Positions 47,971 to 57,900 of a DNA stretch of 64,000 bases are shown in pieces. The DNA is from Mucilaginibacter frigoritolerans (GTDB taxonomy: Bacteria > Bacteroidota > Bacteroidia > Sphingobacteriales > Sphingobacteriaceae). Position 1 is the first letter of the stretch, and each line of letters opens with the position of its first letter. The DNA lies in the NCBI RefSeq assembly GCF_007830615.1, contig NZ_VLLI01000016.1:1-64000 (forward strand). The letters are read 5' to 3'. Under the pieces are notes generated by a model. It did not search any database, was not told the origin of the DNA, and saw nothing but the letters and a program-made list of their open reading frames with translations. Made by a program: the position numbers and the translations under genes.

Positions 47971-49997
47971 TAATATTTCCCAGCACTGAGCGTGCTTGCC
48001 GGTAATGTATATTTCCTTTTATATCTATCCAACACTACGTAAATCAAATCCTTTTTTTCATTTATACCCGAAAGGATCACTCTCGCCCCATCGGTAGTGC
48101 TGTATTTCAGGATCATGCGGTTCCGCTTTGGTTCGGGTCCCTTAGCAGCAAACTCCCTGTCTCTCCTGGTTGACCAGGCATGCTCGTCTATCATTTTCTT
48201 TTCATCACCTATATGCTGCAGGGCTGTTTTGCTGATCCAGTTATCTGTCGGCTTTTTCTCGGTATTAGAACGATTACGGCCTCTTGTTCCTCTGTTACCT
48301 CTTAAGGTTATAGCATTTTTATCCTGTAGGTAAAGTACCTTATCAATCGTATCTGCATAATAGTGGAATGCGCGTTGTCCACCAGCTACCCCGGTGATTT
48401 CGAATGTCCGCTGAATATCTTTCATAGGGCTCCCACCTCCGTTAGAAGGGTCAATCAATACCGGATGGTTTACTTTAAATGTTAAAGTGGTCCAGTTTTC
48501 AAAGGTTGCTTCCTGCCACCTTACCGTATCCAGTGGATTGTAAGGAATCTCCTGCCCATTTATTTTAAATTCAGTTACGTGATAGTTGCCTCTTAACTGT
48601 TTTAGCCCGGCGGTTGCAGGTTGCTTATAAGGATCGTATTTAAAGTTAATAACCTCTGTATAAGTTAAAATGACAAAAAATATGATGAACGTAAGCAGCT
48701 TTAATCCGATGCGAGCATATTTAAGCCATGGCTTTCTAAAATCAGGATAAACGCGAACCGGTACGGTATAGCGTTCCAGAATAAGCAGGTTATATAGTTT
48801 GGGAATATCATCGGCAAAAAGAATGAGTGCCAAAAACACAAAATAAAATGCATAAACGTGTACACCACCATCGTAGGCATAGTTTACATAAGTAATATCT
48901 CCCAGGGCACCAGCAAGTAAAATTGCACCGAAAGTTGTTGTACGCCTGAAAAAAAGCATAGTTCCTGCGGCAATCTCAACAACGCCGCCAAAAACCTGAT
49001 ACCAAGGCACAATACCTACAGACATCCAGTAGATTTTCTGAGCGGTAAAATCGCCAAAATTACTGTTTAACAAGCCCAGTGAGGGATAAGGCATTTGCGT
49101 AGGAAACAGCTTGGTAAAACCAAAACCAATAATCCCGATCCCAGCCCTGTATCTTACAACTACTCGAATCCAATAATATAAGATATTGTAATTTTTGCTT
49201 TTCCAATCAACCAGGGTCCAAATTAATCCACCGGCCACCCCTATCAGAAAGGCAATACCCCAATCGGCATAGTCGGCCAAAAAATTCCTATCCGGAGGCG
49301 GTGCGCTATCATTACCATTTCTACCGTGCTTTTTACCTGTAAAAGCAGCAGCCGTTGAATCATGATCGGCATCGCCGTTCGGACCAATTTTATTGCGGCC
49401 GCTACCATGATGCGCGGCAAAACGCTGTGTTCTTCCGGTGTCCGTTTTTGTGGAGTCTCCCCTGTGATGGTGAGGTCTAATACCTGTGCCAGCCAGGCTA
49501 TCGCCGCTCCTCCCGGCTTGGGTAGAATCGCCATGGTGGTGATGTCTGCCAAATCCGTTATGATTCCCACCGGCAAAGCCGCCGCCATTGCCTGATTGTG
49601 TTGAGTCGCCCCCCCTGTTATGATGCCGATGCTCTTCTCCCTTGTTGCCATTTTTATCACCCGGGTTGCCTTCATTACCCACCGGGAAAGCGCTATCTTC
49701 ATTATCGCCTTTGCCACTGAAAAATTGTTTGAAGCTCGGCTGAAAACGTGCGATATCGTATATATCCCGGTAATGCGGATGCAGCCAGTCAAGCGTAAAC
49801 AGGTTTTTATACCAGTTGCTTGTGAAAGGAATACACATTGCCAACAGAAATACAAAAAGTATGCGAAACGCAAGTTTTTTGTACCATGACCATACCTTGT
49901 TGTTTGCTACAGGTTGGTTACTTGTCGAATCTCCTGGGTCATTTTGTGATTCGGGTGTTATTTCAGGATTATCTGAATTAGTTTTTTTATCAGACAT
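47970..49997 (-). CDS. DoxX-type membrane protein with a long His/Gly-rich insert
   Basis: 675 residues: a short polar N-tail, one membrane helix (about 42-62), a hydrophilic insert of about 135 residues (about 98-232) rich in His, Gly, Asp and Asn with three H-H-x-x-G-D-S-T-type repeats, a four-helix DoxX-like region (about 235-440; VVRYRAGIGIIGFGFTKLFP), and a C-terminal soluble beta domain. It is a paralogue of the next gene upstream, which has no insert. DoxX/DoxD proteins include the small subunit of thiosulfate:quinone oxidoreductase, so a sulfur-to-quinone role fits the operon. The insert may bind metal ions. Confidence 0.8.
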   Translation of the reverse strand: MSDKKTNSDNPEITPESQNDPGDSTSNQPVANNKVWSWYKKLAFRILFVFLLAMCIPFTSNWYKNLFTLDWLHPHYRDIYDIARFQPSFKQFFSGKGDNEDSAFPVGNEGNPGDKNGNKGEEHRHHNRGGDSTQSGNGGGFAGGNHNGFGRHHHHGDSTQAGRSGDSLAGTGIRPHHHRGDSTKTDTGRTQRFAAHHGSGRNKIGPNGDADHDSTAAAFTGKKHGRNGNDSAPPPDRNFLADYADWGIAFLIGVAGGLIWTLVDWKSKNYNILYYWIRVVVRYRAGIGIIGFGFTKLFPTQMPYPSLGLLNSNFGDFTAQKIYWMSVGIVPWYQVFGGVVEIAAGTMLFFRRTTTFGAILLAGALGDITYVNYAYDGGVHVYAFYFVFLALILFADDIPKLYNLLILERYTVPVRVYPDFRKPWLKYARIGLKLLTFIIFFVILTYTEVINFKYDPYKQPATAGLKQLRGNYHVTEFKINGQEIPYNPLDTVRWQEATFENWTTLTFKVNHPVLIDPSNGGGSPMKDIQRTFEITGVAGGQRAFHYYADTIDKVLYLQDKNAITLRGNRGTRGRNRSNTEKKPTDNWISKTALQHIGDEKKMIDEHAWSTRRDREFAAKGPEPKRNRMILKYSTTDGARVILSGINEKKDLIYVVLDRYKRKYTLPASTLSAGKY

Positions 49998-50060
49998 AAT
50001 GTTTTAAGTTTAAATCGATGATCTATGATTCCGTTTTCTCAAAGGATTACTTCTTTTCTG

Positions 50061-51395
50061 TTAAAGTTTAAGCACCCTTCTGCGACCCATTGAGAGCGGA
50101 TATTTTTTATCCAGCTTATTGAGCACGACATAGACAGAATCCTTTTGCTGATTAATACCAGTTAAAATAATTGTAGCGGTATCCGGCCGTGAATATTTGA
50201 GTACAAGCTTTTCGCCTTTATAATGTGGATTCTTATCGGCTAAAAACAATACGTGGTTTAAAGTATCGGTATTATAGCTATAGTAATGCCTGCCAGCGGA
50301 ACCTATTAACTCATAATCCCTGTCTTCATCCTTTTTAAATACCTGCTCATAATTAACTGCATCAACAATTACCGGCCGGTTAGATCTGATACTAATGGTT
50401 GCCCATTTTTCAAATACCACATCTTTCCACCGCACCGAATCTGTTGCCGAATAAGGGAGTTCTTTATTATTGATTTTAAATTCGCTTACATTATATATAC
50501 CACTTGCTTTAGCTAAACCCGGTGTATTTGGAAACTGGTAAGGATCATGCTTATAACCTGAATAGGTTTTAAAACCATAAAGAAAAACAAAAAAGAAAAC
50601 TACCAGTGTTTTAACAACCAACCGGATTGTTCGCTGTCTGCCTGTTAGTTCGGGTTTAAACTTATTGGGTTCGGTAGGCTGTTCCAGCGAAACCAGATTG
50701 TATATCCGCAGGGCGTCAAATGACAATACAAATAAAGCGAAGCTCAACAGATATATACTGTAAACGTATTCGCCACCTTCATAGGCAAGGTTAGATATAA
50801 AAACGTTTCCTGTAAATACCAAGATGATCAGCGCACCAATGGTTGCTGTTTTCCTGAAAAACAATAATAAACCGGCAACAATTTCGATAGATCCGAGAAA
50901 CGACTCATAGTTTGGTACGATGCCAAGGCTCATCGAGAATATCTTCCAATCGTTGAAATCTCCATAACTGGTATTCAGATTACTTATGGAAGGAAATGGT
51001 GCCTGCAGAGGAAAAAATTTAATAAAGCCGTATCCTAAAATACCTATGGCCAGCCGGTAACGTACAATTACTCTTAACCAATAATATAAGATACTATAGT
51101 CCTGATCTTTAAATTTGAATCTACTCCAAATCACTGAACCAATTACAGCTAATACAGCGGCAATTATCCAGTTGATGAAGCTATCGGCCCCGGGAATAAA
51201 TTTGGCAGACAAGCGTGTTATATTGAAAATATCACCATAACTGATGCGAAGCCAGTTAATGCCAAAAACTACTTTAAATAGGTCCACGCTTAGTGGCAAC
51301 GCCTGGATTATGAAAAAGAGGAAAAAGAACCGAAATACATTCTTCTCTCGCTCACTCCATTTACCGGTAGGTTCAATTGTTAAGAATTTTGTCAT
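50061..51395 (-). CDS. DoxX-type membrane protein
   Basis: 444 residues: an N-terminal membrane helix, the DoxX-like helices (VIVRYRLAIGILGYGFIKFFP, IEIVAGLLLFFRKTATIGALI) and a C-terminal soluble domain (from about 290; YNVSEFKINNKELPYSATDSVRWKDVVFEKWATI). Its sequence runs parallel to the 675-residue neighbour throughout, apart from the His-rich insert. The pair probably works together in the inner membrane. The gene follows the variant tRNA-Cys by 29 bp. Confidence 0.82.
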   Translation of the reverse strand: MTKFLTIEPTGKWSEREKNVFRFFFLFFIIQALPLSVDLFKVVFGINWLRISYGDIFNITRLSAKFIPGADSFINWIIAAVLAVIGSVIWSRFKFKDQDYSILYYWLRVIVRYRLAIGILGYGFIKFFPLQAPFPSISNLNTSYGDFNDWKIFSMSLGIVPNYESFLGSIEIVAGLLLFFRKTATIGALIILVFTGNVFISNLAYEGGEYVYSIYLLSFALFVLSFDALRIYNLVSLEQPTEPNKFKPELTGRQRTIRLVVKTLVVFFFVFLYGFKTYSGYKHDPYQFPNTPGLAKASGIYNVSEFKINNKELPYSATDSVRWKDVVFEKWATISIRSNRPVIVDAVNYEQVFKKDEDRDYELIGSAGRHYYSYNTDTLNHVLFLADKNPHYKGEKLVLKYSRPDTATIILTGINQQKDSVYVVLNKLDKKYPLSMGRRRVLKL

Positions 51396-51424
51396 GGGGT
51401 TTAATTTAATATTGTCAAAAAATG

Positions 51425-51494
51425 ACGCCGGAGGCAGAATCGAACTGCCGTATAAGGTTTTGCAGACCCAACCTGGCTACTCGGTCCTCCGGCT
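51425..51494 (-). tRNA. Divergent tRNA-Cys (GCA) inside the sulfur operon
   Basis: A 70-nt cloverleaf aligns with the normal tRNA-Cys at 58903-58833. The anticodon loop CTGCAAA (GCA) is identical, the T arm GGCAG-TTCGATT-CTGCC is perfect, and the discriminator is U73. Oddities: position 1:72 is A-G, leaving six acceptor pairs; position 8 is G, not the near-universal U; position 18 is A; nucleotide 26 is missing; and the anticodon stem has a G-U and a T-T pair. CCA is not encoded. It lies 50 bp after an S51 peptidase gene and 29 bp before a DoxX gene, on the same strand. It may be a minority or specialised tRNA-Cys, or a decaying copy. Confidence 0.78.
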
Positions 51495-51544
51495 CCATTT
51501 ATTTAAGGTTACCCTTTTATTGGTACCCTTAAATTTGTCTTTCG

Positions 51545-52519
51545 TTATTTGGCTTTCACTGCTGAATTTCCGGGTTTGATTTTACGGGGCTCTCTGATCA
51601 CCTCTCTTTTGGCCAGGTCATATTTTTGACCTGCGCTTAAAAAGAAAAACGGGCCGCTTGATACCGTATAATCTTCCGTACCCTTAGGCAAAGATTTTTC
51701 TTCACTTTTGAGGATCGTGTTATAATCGTATATGGCCACAAAAGATTTTCCTATAACCTGTAAAGTGTCTCTTTGCACCACTACTGCGGTTGCCTCATCA
51801 AGCCCTATACCAATAAGTTGCGGCGATTTTCTGATCAGGCTAACCAGGTCAAACTCCCTGTTCCGGACTAAAAGGTGCTGGTCTATCGCTGAACTTTTAA
51901 GAAAACCCAGGCCTTGTGTATGGTCACCGATCAATATCTGAGCCCCTTTAGTATCACCTCTCCAAAGAAATGAACCTTGGATGCTGGCCCCTGCAGAACT
52001 TCCTGCAATTACACCACCGCGATTTAGTACATCCCAAAAAGCCTTGTGAGTAAGCGTATTGAGGTACGCATCGGCTATGCGCCATTGGCGGCCTCCCACA
52101 AAATAAACTCCGGTTGCTTTTTTTAGGGGAGCAATAAAAGCTTCGCTATTGGCTTCCTTCAAATCATTTGTGTGCAGAAGCGTTACATCCTTAATACCAG
52201 TTTCTTTTTTTAAAATTTCTACATCTTTCTGGTCGTAGGCTGCAGAGTCGCCAGTTGCAGTGGTTACCACTACAATTACCGCTTTTTCTTTGCCTCCGGC
52301 TAACTCTGTGAATTTATCCCAGATGTCTCTTTGAGATCCTACGTTTCCTCCTATAATAAGCAGGGAGCCTTTTTCTGGCCCGTGTTTGGTGGTAGGATTT
52401 ATAATTTTTATTGCCGGTTGTAAAGTTATCGGTGTCAATGTTTTTTTGACAGCAGCTGACTGCGCTTGCACAAATGCAGATACTGTCAGCAATAAACCTA
52501 TCAGGAAATATTTTTTCAT
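51545..52519 (-). CDS. Secreted cyanophycinase-like peptidase (S51), copy 2
   Basis: 324 residues with a signal peptide (to about residue 20, FVQAQS). S51 features: GSLLIIGGNVGS, GVYFVGGRQWRIADAYLNT, the nucleophile Ser175 in AGSSAGASIQG, AIDQHLLVRNREFDLV (His) and GIGLDEATAVVV (Glu). The family cleaves peptides at Asp or isoaspartyl links, for example cyanophycin or alpha-aspartyl dipeptides. A secreted copy behind SusCD suggests trimming of an imported or surface peptide. It is about 60 percent identical by eye to the 317-residue neighbour. Confidence 0.85.
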   Translation of the reverse strand: MKKYFLIGLLLTVSAFVQAQSAAVKKTLTPITLQPAIKIINPTTKHGPEKGSLLIIGGNVGSQRDIWDKFTELAGGKEKAVIVVVTTATGDSAAYDQKDVEILKKETGIKDVTLLHTNDLKEANSEAFIAPLKKATGVYFVGGRQWRIADAYLNTLTHKAFWDVLNRGGVIAGSSAGASIQGSFLWRGDTKGAQILIGDHTQGLGFLKSSAIDQHLLVRNREFDLVSLIRKSPQLIGIGLDEATAVVVQRDTLQVIGKSFVAIYDYNTILKSEEKSLPKGTEDYTVSSGPFFFLSAGQKYDLAKREVIREPRKIKPGNSAVKAK

Positions 52520-52555
52520 GTTACGTCGTTTTTGATGTTTAATAATTAAGATAAC

Positions 52556-53509
52556 CTACTTATCATCGTCATCTCCACTTTTTCCAACCCCGGTATTTGA
52601 ACCTTTGCCTCGTGGTTGTTCAATCACCACGCGTTTAGCCAAGTCATATTTTTGACCTTCGTGCAAAAAGAAAAAAGGCCCATCAGAAGCAGTGTAATTC
52701 TCCTTTCCATTGGTAACATGCTTTACACCATTTCCTATAATAGTGTTGTAATCATAAATGGCTACGTAAGCTTTTCCTATTACCTCTAAAGTATCTCTCT
52801 GCACCAAGATAGCGGTGGCCTGCTCCAAGCCTATACCTATTAATTCTGGCGTATTTTTCACAAAATCGACAAGATCAAACTGCCTGTTCCGGGTAAGTAA
52901 GTGTTGGTCAATCACGGCGTTTTTTAAGAAGCCCAGCCCTTGGGTATGGTCGCCGATCAATATTTCTGAGCTTTTTGTGTCGCCTCGCCAAAGGAATGAC
53001 CCTTGTATCGTAGCTCCTGCAGACGTACCTGCAATTACCCCTCCACGGTCAAGAAGATCTTTAAAAGCCTGGTGCGTTAGTGTGTTCAGATAGGAATCTG
53101 CAATGTGCCACTGCCTGCCACCATCAAAAAAAATGGCAGTAGCTTTTTTTATCGGCTCAATAAACTTCTCAGAATTGGCTACTGAAAGGTCGCCGGTGTG
53201 CAATGCGTGCACATTTTGCACACCGGTTTCCTTTTTGATTAATTCTACGGTTTCAGTAACGAATTCAGCCGAGTCACCGGCAGCTGTTGTAACTACCAGA
53301 ATATTAGCTTTATCTTTTCCACCAGCCAGTTCAACAAACTTGCTCCAGATTGTCGGAGTTGCTCCACCTCCGCCAATGATAATCAGTGATCCCTTTTCCG
53401 GACCGTGCCTGGTAGTCGATTTCTTTATCGTAATAGGCGATGGCTGAGCAAATACAGCCGAACAGCTGACAACAGCTATTATAAACGAAAGGATGATTAA
53501 TTTTTTCAT
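52556..53509 (-). CDS. Secreted cyanophycinase-like peptidase (S51), copy 1
   Basis: 317 residues with a signal peptide (to about residue 21, AVFAQP). Catalytic segments: Ser163 in AGTSAGATIQG, AVIDQHLLTRNRQFDLV and GIGLEQATAILVQ. The last 20 residues are polar and glycine-rich (GKGSNTGVGKSGDDDDK). It is a tandem duplicate of the following gene, both retaining the Ser/His/Glu residues, so both are probably active. It starts 17 bp after susD. The true substrate is unknown; in this context a cysteine- or glutathione-derived peptide is as likely as cyanophycin. Confidence 0.85.
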   Translation of the reverse strand: MKKLIILSFIIAVVSCSAVFAQPSPITIKKSTTRHGPEKGSLIIIGGGGATPTIWSKFVELAGGKDKANILVVTTAAGDSAEFVTETVELIKKETGVQNVHALHTGDLSVANSEKFIEPIKKATAIFFDGGRQWHIADSYLNTLTHQAFKDLLDRGGVIAGTSAGATIQGSFLWRGDTKSSEILIGDHTQGLGFLKNAVIDQHLLTRNRQFDLVDFVKNTPELIGIGLEQATAILVQRDTLEVIGKAYVAIYDYNTIIGNGVKHVTNGKENYTASDGPFFFLHEGQKYDLAKRVVIEQPRGKGSNTGVGKSGDDDDK

Positions 53510-53526
53510 TTGATTTTTAATAGTGA

Positions 53527-54879
53527 TTAATATCCAGGGTTAGCATTTGCTCCCGCCAATTCGGGATCAACTAATGTCTGACTATAAGGAATCGGGAATA
53601 AATACAGATGCGTATCTGGAAGTGATAATACCGTTTGCGCCCTGCCGGTTCTCACCAGATTGAAAAAGCGATCTGTCTCAAAAGGAAACTCAACCTCTCT
53701 TTCTTTTTCAAGTGCTAATAACAAATCACTAAGCGTTGCAGCAGTACTGGCTGGAACACCCGCGCGTGCTCTTACTGCGTTTAAATCGGCCAGCGAACCA
53801 CTTAGATTTCCCTGCTCAGCTCTTGCCTCTGAACGGATAAAGTATAACTCGGCTATACGAATTACATAGGCAGGATCGGTTCCCAGCGGCTGACGATAGT
53901 ATAACTGACCATACCAAAGGTTTCCTGGAGGAGCAGTTTGTGCAATCAACGCGCTTCTGTTACCTCCTATTGCGGGGTTATTTAACAAAGCAACCAAACC
54001 TGTATTAGGAGCCCATTCGCGACGGCCGCCTAACGCGGGTGGCAGCCACCATGTGCTGTGACCATTAGTATTTGAAACCGTATATGCCAGCTCAAAAACT
54101 GATTCTTTTGTAGCCACAGCATTATTGGCAAAAAAAGCACTGTAAGGTGTCACCAAAGTATAGTCCGTAGCATCACTTATAACCTGGGTGGCATATTGCT
54201 CTGCCAATGCCCACTGTTGTGTATAAAGGTATAGCCGCGCTTTTAGTGCCCATACGGTTTTTTGAGTTACCCTATTACGGTTTACTGCTGATGGGACTAA
54301 AGTTTCGGCGGTATTTAAATCCTTTAACACCTGGGCATAAGTATCAGCCAGGCTGCTTCGGGGAATACCTGTGTTGTCTGCAGGGGTAGTTGTTGGTTTA
54401 AGGATCAATTGCACCCCGCCCCAGCCACGCGCCAGATCAAAGTACGCCAATGCCCTGATAAAGTAGGCCTCACCGAGATATTGGTTTCGTGTTGCAGTAG
54501 TAAATAAGGGGTCAGTTACCTTTGGAACATCGGCAATAATATAATTTGCCTGCGAAATGGTTTCATAAATGGTTGTCCACGCTGTTAAGATATAACCATT
54601 GGTTGATGACGTTAAGTGCTTATTAATATCACTTGCATCTGATTGAGAGCCGGTCCACTGGATATCGCCACCTGCCAAATAGGAAATAGCCGGAAAATTT
54701 TCCCCGTAATATCCACTGCTGGCAAGCGTATTAAATAAGCCGTTAGTTGCTGTTCCTGCCGAGCCTGCATCAACAATTGCCTGTGATTGGTCCACATTTA
54801 ATTTTGGCTCAACAGTCAGGAATTTCTTGCACGCGCCCAGCAATAATATAACAGGTATTATGTATATATATTTTTTCAT
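53527..54879 (-). CDS. SusD/RagB-family surface lipoprotein (sulfur operon)
   Basis: 450 residues, lipid Cys17 (LLLGACKKF). The SusD fold is seen in FLTVEPKLNVDQSQAIVD, QYLGEAYFIRALAYFDLARGWGGVQLI and EREVEFPFETDRFFNLVRTGRA. Together with the SusC just upstream it would capture and import a substrate. No glycoside hydrolase is in the operon, so the ligand is probably not a polysaccharide; peptides or organosulfur compounds fit better. Confidence 0.93.
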   Translation of the reverse strand: MKKYIYIIPVILLLGACKKFLTVEPKLNVDQSQAIVDAGSAGTATNGLFNTLASSGYYGENFPAISYLAGGDIQWTGSQSDASDINKHLTSSTNGYILTAWTTIYETISQANYIIADVPKVTDPLFTTATRNQYLGEAYFIRALAYFDLARGWGGVQLILKPTTTPADNTGIPRSSLADTYAQVLKDLNTAETLVPSAVNRNRVTQKTVWALKARLYLYTQQWALAEQYATQVISDATDYTLVTPYSAFFANNAVATKESVFELAYTVSNTNGHSTWWLPPALGGRREWAPNTGLVALLNNPAIGGNRSALIAQTAPPGNLWYGQLYYRQPLGTDPAYVIRIAELYFIRSEARAEQGNLSGSLADLNAVRARAGVPASTAATLSDLLLALEKEREVEFPFETDRFFNLVRTGRAQTVLSLPDTHLYLFPIPYSQTLVDPELAGANANPGY

Positions 54880-54912
54880 CTGTCTTTCTTTTGTGATTAT
54901 GAATGAAACGGG

Positions 54913-57900
54913 TTAAAATGTTACGTTTGCTCCTATTTGTACTGTGCGTGGTATTGGCGGTGTTCCAAGGTCATAACCAAGTACTGTAGGAGATGATGAC
55001 ACATTTACTTCAGGATCTGGTCCGCGGTATTTAGTAAGCAACCAAAGATTTGTGCCGCTTACGTAAACCCTTATGGAAGAAACCCCTATTTTATTTGTCA
55101 GACTGTGTGGTAGCTTATAACCCAGATTCGCATTACTTAATCTTAAAAAGGAGCCATCCTCAATATTGCGACTGGTTGGGCTGATCGTGTAGTTATCTCC
55201 CAGCGCAGTCAATCTTGGCATGTCGGTTATCTGTCCGGGTGTTGTCCATGCGGTTAACTGCCTGGTATCAATTGCCCTATTGGCATCGCGTGTTCCGCCG
55301 CCCTCAAGGAAGTAAGCATTGTTATTGTATACTTTGTTGCCTATTTCATAGTTGAATGATACATTCAAATCAAAATTTTTGTAAGTAAAACTATTGTTTA
55401 CCCCCCCGGTGTATTTCGGCAATGCGCTGCCATCGGCTTCAATATCGTTGGCTGTTGGTTTTAATGTGCCACCGTCGTGTCTGGCGTCATCATAAACTGC
55501 ATTGCCTGTTTTGGGATCAACATATAACTGCTTATACACAAAGAAGGTGTACATTGATAAACCCTGCACCATTCTTTCAGCAGCATAGGCTGCTACAATA
55601 GGGCTTGGAATTTTTACGATTTTATTTACGTTGGTTGCAATATTGAAGTTTGTGGTCCATTTAAAATGCTCCGCGCTAATGTTTGTGCTGGTAATATTTA
55701 ATTCTATACCTTTATTACTCATTTCTCCGGCATTTTCCAGTATTGATGAAAATCCGGAACTTACTGCCAAAGGCAGATTAAGTAATAAATTTGAAGTGAA
55801 CTTATCATACACATCGGCTGTAACATTCAGGCGGCTGTTAAATAAACTGGCATCCACGCCGATATCAGCCTGGCGGGTACTTTCCCACTTCAGATTAGGA
55901 TTTGCTAACTGCGTAGGAAGTGTTCCAGGGTTATTTTGATAATTTGCGCCAGCTCCCCATAATCCCCTCGAAGCATAATCGTTGATGTTGTTCTGATTTC
56001 CTGTCAAGCCATAGCTTCCACGTAATTTTAAATCATTTACAACAGCAACATCCTTTAAAAAGTCCTCTTGTTTTAGGCGCCAGGCTACACCTGCAGATGG
56101 AAAATATCCAAACTGATTATTTGCCCCAAAGCGGGATGAACCATCGGCACGTAAATTAAACTCCGCGTAATATTTTTCATCATAGTTATAATTAACTCTT
56201 CCGAAAAATGATGAAAGCCTATATTCAGCTTCAGTAGCCGAGGCCGTTGTACTGGCAGCAGAGGATATCAATGTGTAGGAGTCATTCGGGAAATTTGTAC
56301 CGTTGGCAGTGGTATTAGCAGTAGTAGTGCCTTCTAAAGAATTACCTACCAGGACGCCAAATGTATGTTTGCCCCAGTTTTTACTATAAGTAAGTGTTTG
56401 CTCATCAGACCAAACCGTATTGGTAGAAATGCTGGAAGTTCCTAAATTATGATTGGCTATGCCAATAATGGTTAAACTATCCCAATACTGATATTCGTTA
56501 TAGGTATTGTAATCAATACTCCAGCTACTGCGAAATTTCAGATCTGGTGCTATTTTTGCTTCTAAATAGAAGTTACTGATCAAACGATCGCTGGTAGAAT
56601 GCATATTGGTATTATTCAGCAAAACATCCAGGTTATCAAAGCCTGCCCATCTTGCAGGTGAGCCATCGGCATTTACTTCAGGCAGGTATGTTGGTGTGTG
56701 TAAGGCTGATTGCAGTACACCACCCTGCGGCCCGTCACCCACACGTGCATTTGTACGATAGGTTTGGCTAAGTGAGTTGCTGGTACCTATAGTAAATATA
56801 TCGTTGATTTTTTGATCAATATTAACCTTAAAGCTTGCCCTTCTAAAGTCATTAGTCTTTAGGTCAGCTTGCTGTGTATTAATTCCAGCACCGATATAAT
56901 AAGTGGTTTTATCATTTCCACCCGATATTGAGCCATCATAATTCTGCAGAAAGCCTGTTCTGAATGCGTCATGTAAACGATCATATGTTTGCTGGTCCTG
57001 TGGTAAACCTCGTGGCGCAGGTGAAGCAGTAGGATTGTCAGTTAAAGCTCTGAAAGGCTGTACTGCATATTGAGCAATTGCTGTTGCATTACCTGCTGCA
57101 ATAGCATCAGCCTCAGAGTTCTTATACATCGTATTGATTATTTCCGCTTGTTGCGGGCCTGTTACAAGATCCCAAAGTTTTGGGGCCCAGGCAGCGCCGA
57201 AGTAGGTATTTAAACTTACTTTGGGGGCTGTATTGCGCTTACCTCTCTTGGTAGTAACTAATATAACGCCATTTGCCGCCCTGGCACCGTAAATAGCCGT
57301 TGCATCAGCATCTTTTAAGACACTGATACTTTCAATATCTGCAGGATTGATATCAGAAAGAGGATTGTCGGCCTGGCCCTCAGTAGTTATCGTTTGTAAA
57401 GAACTACTATTAACGTATACACCGTCAATTACATATAGCGGGTCATTGCCTGCATTTATAGATGTGGTACCACGAATACGGATAAACATGGAATCACCAG
57501 GCACACCTGTAGAAGCGCTAATTTGCAGACCTGCTGCCTGGCCTTGCAACTGTTGTTCAAAAGTTGCCTGAGGTTTGTCCCGAATGTCATCAACCTTAAC
57601 AGTAGAAACAGAACCGGTTAACGACTTGCGTGTTTGTGTGCCATAAGCAACCACCACTACGTCATTGAGTTGATTAAGTGTTTCAGCTAATTTAATAGTG
57701 ATGGGGCTTCCATCGGCTATAATTTCTTTCGTTTTATAGCCGAGATAGGTAATAATCAGGGTATAAGGGAATTTCTGGCCGGTTACAAAATTAAACCGAC
57801 CACGGACATCAGTAGCAACAGCGTGTGTAGTACCTTTAATATGTGCAATAGCACCTGCTACGGGTTCTTTAGTAAGTGAATCTAATACTAACCCATCCAA

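Noticed and set aside
51425..51494. Reading the variant tRNA-Cys as a terminator or plain dead pseudogene
   Set aside because: The anticodon loop, T arm and U73 are intact and no T-run follows. Loss of function remains possible, so it is kept as a divergent tRNA with reduced confidence.
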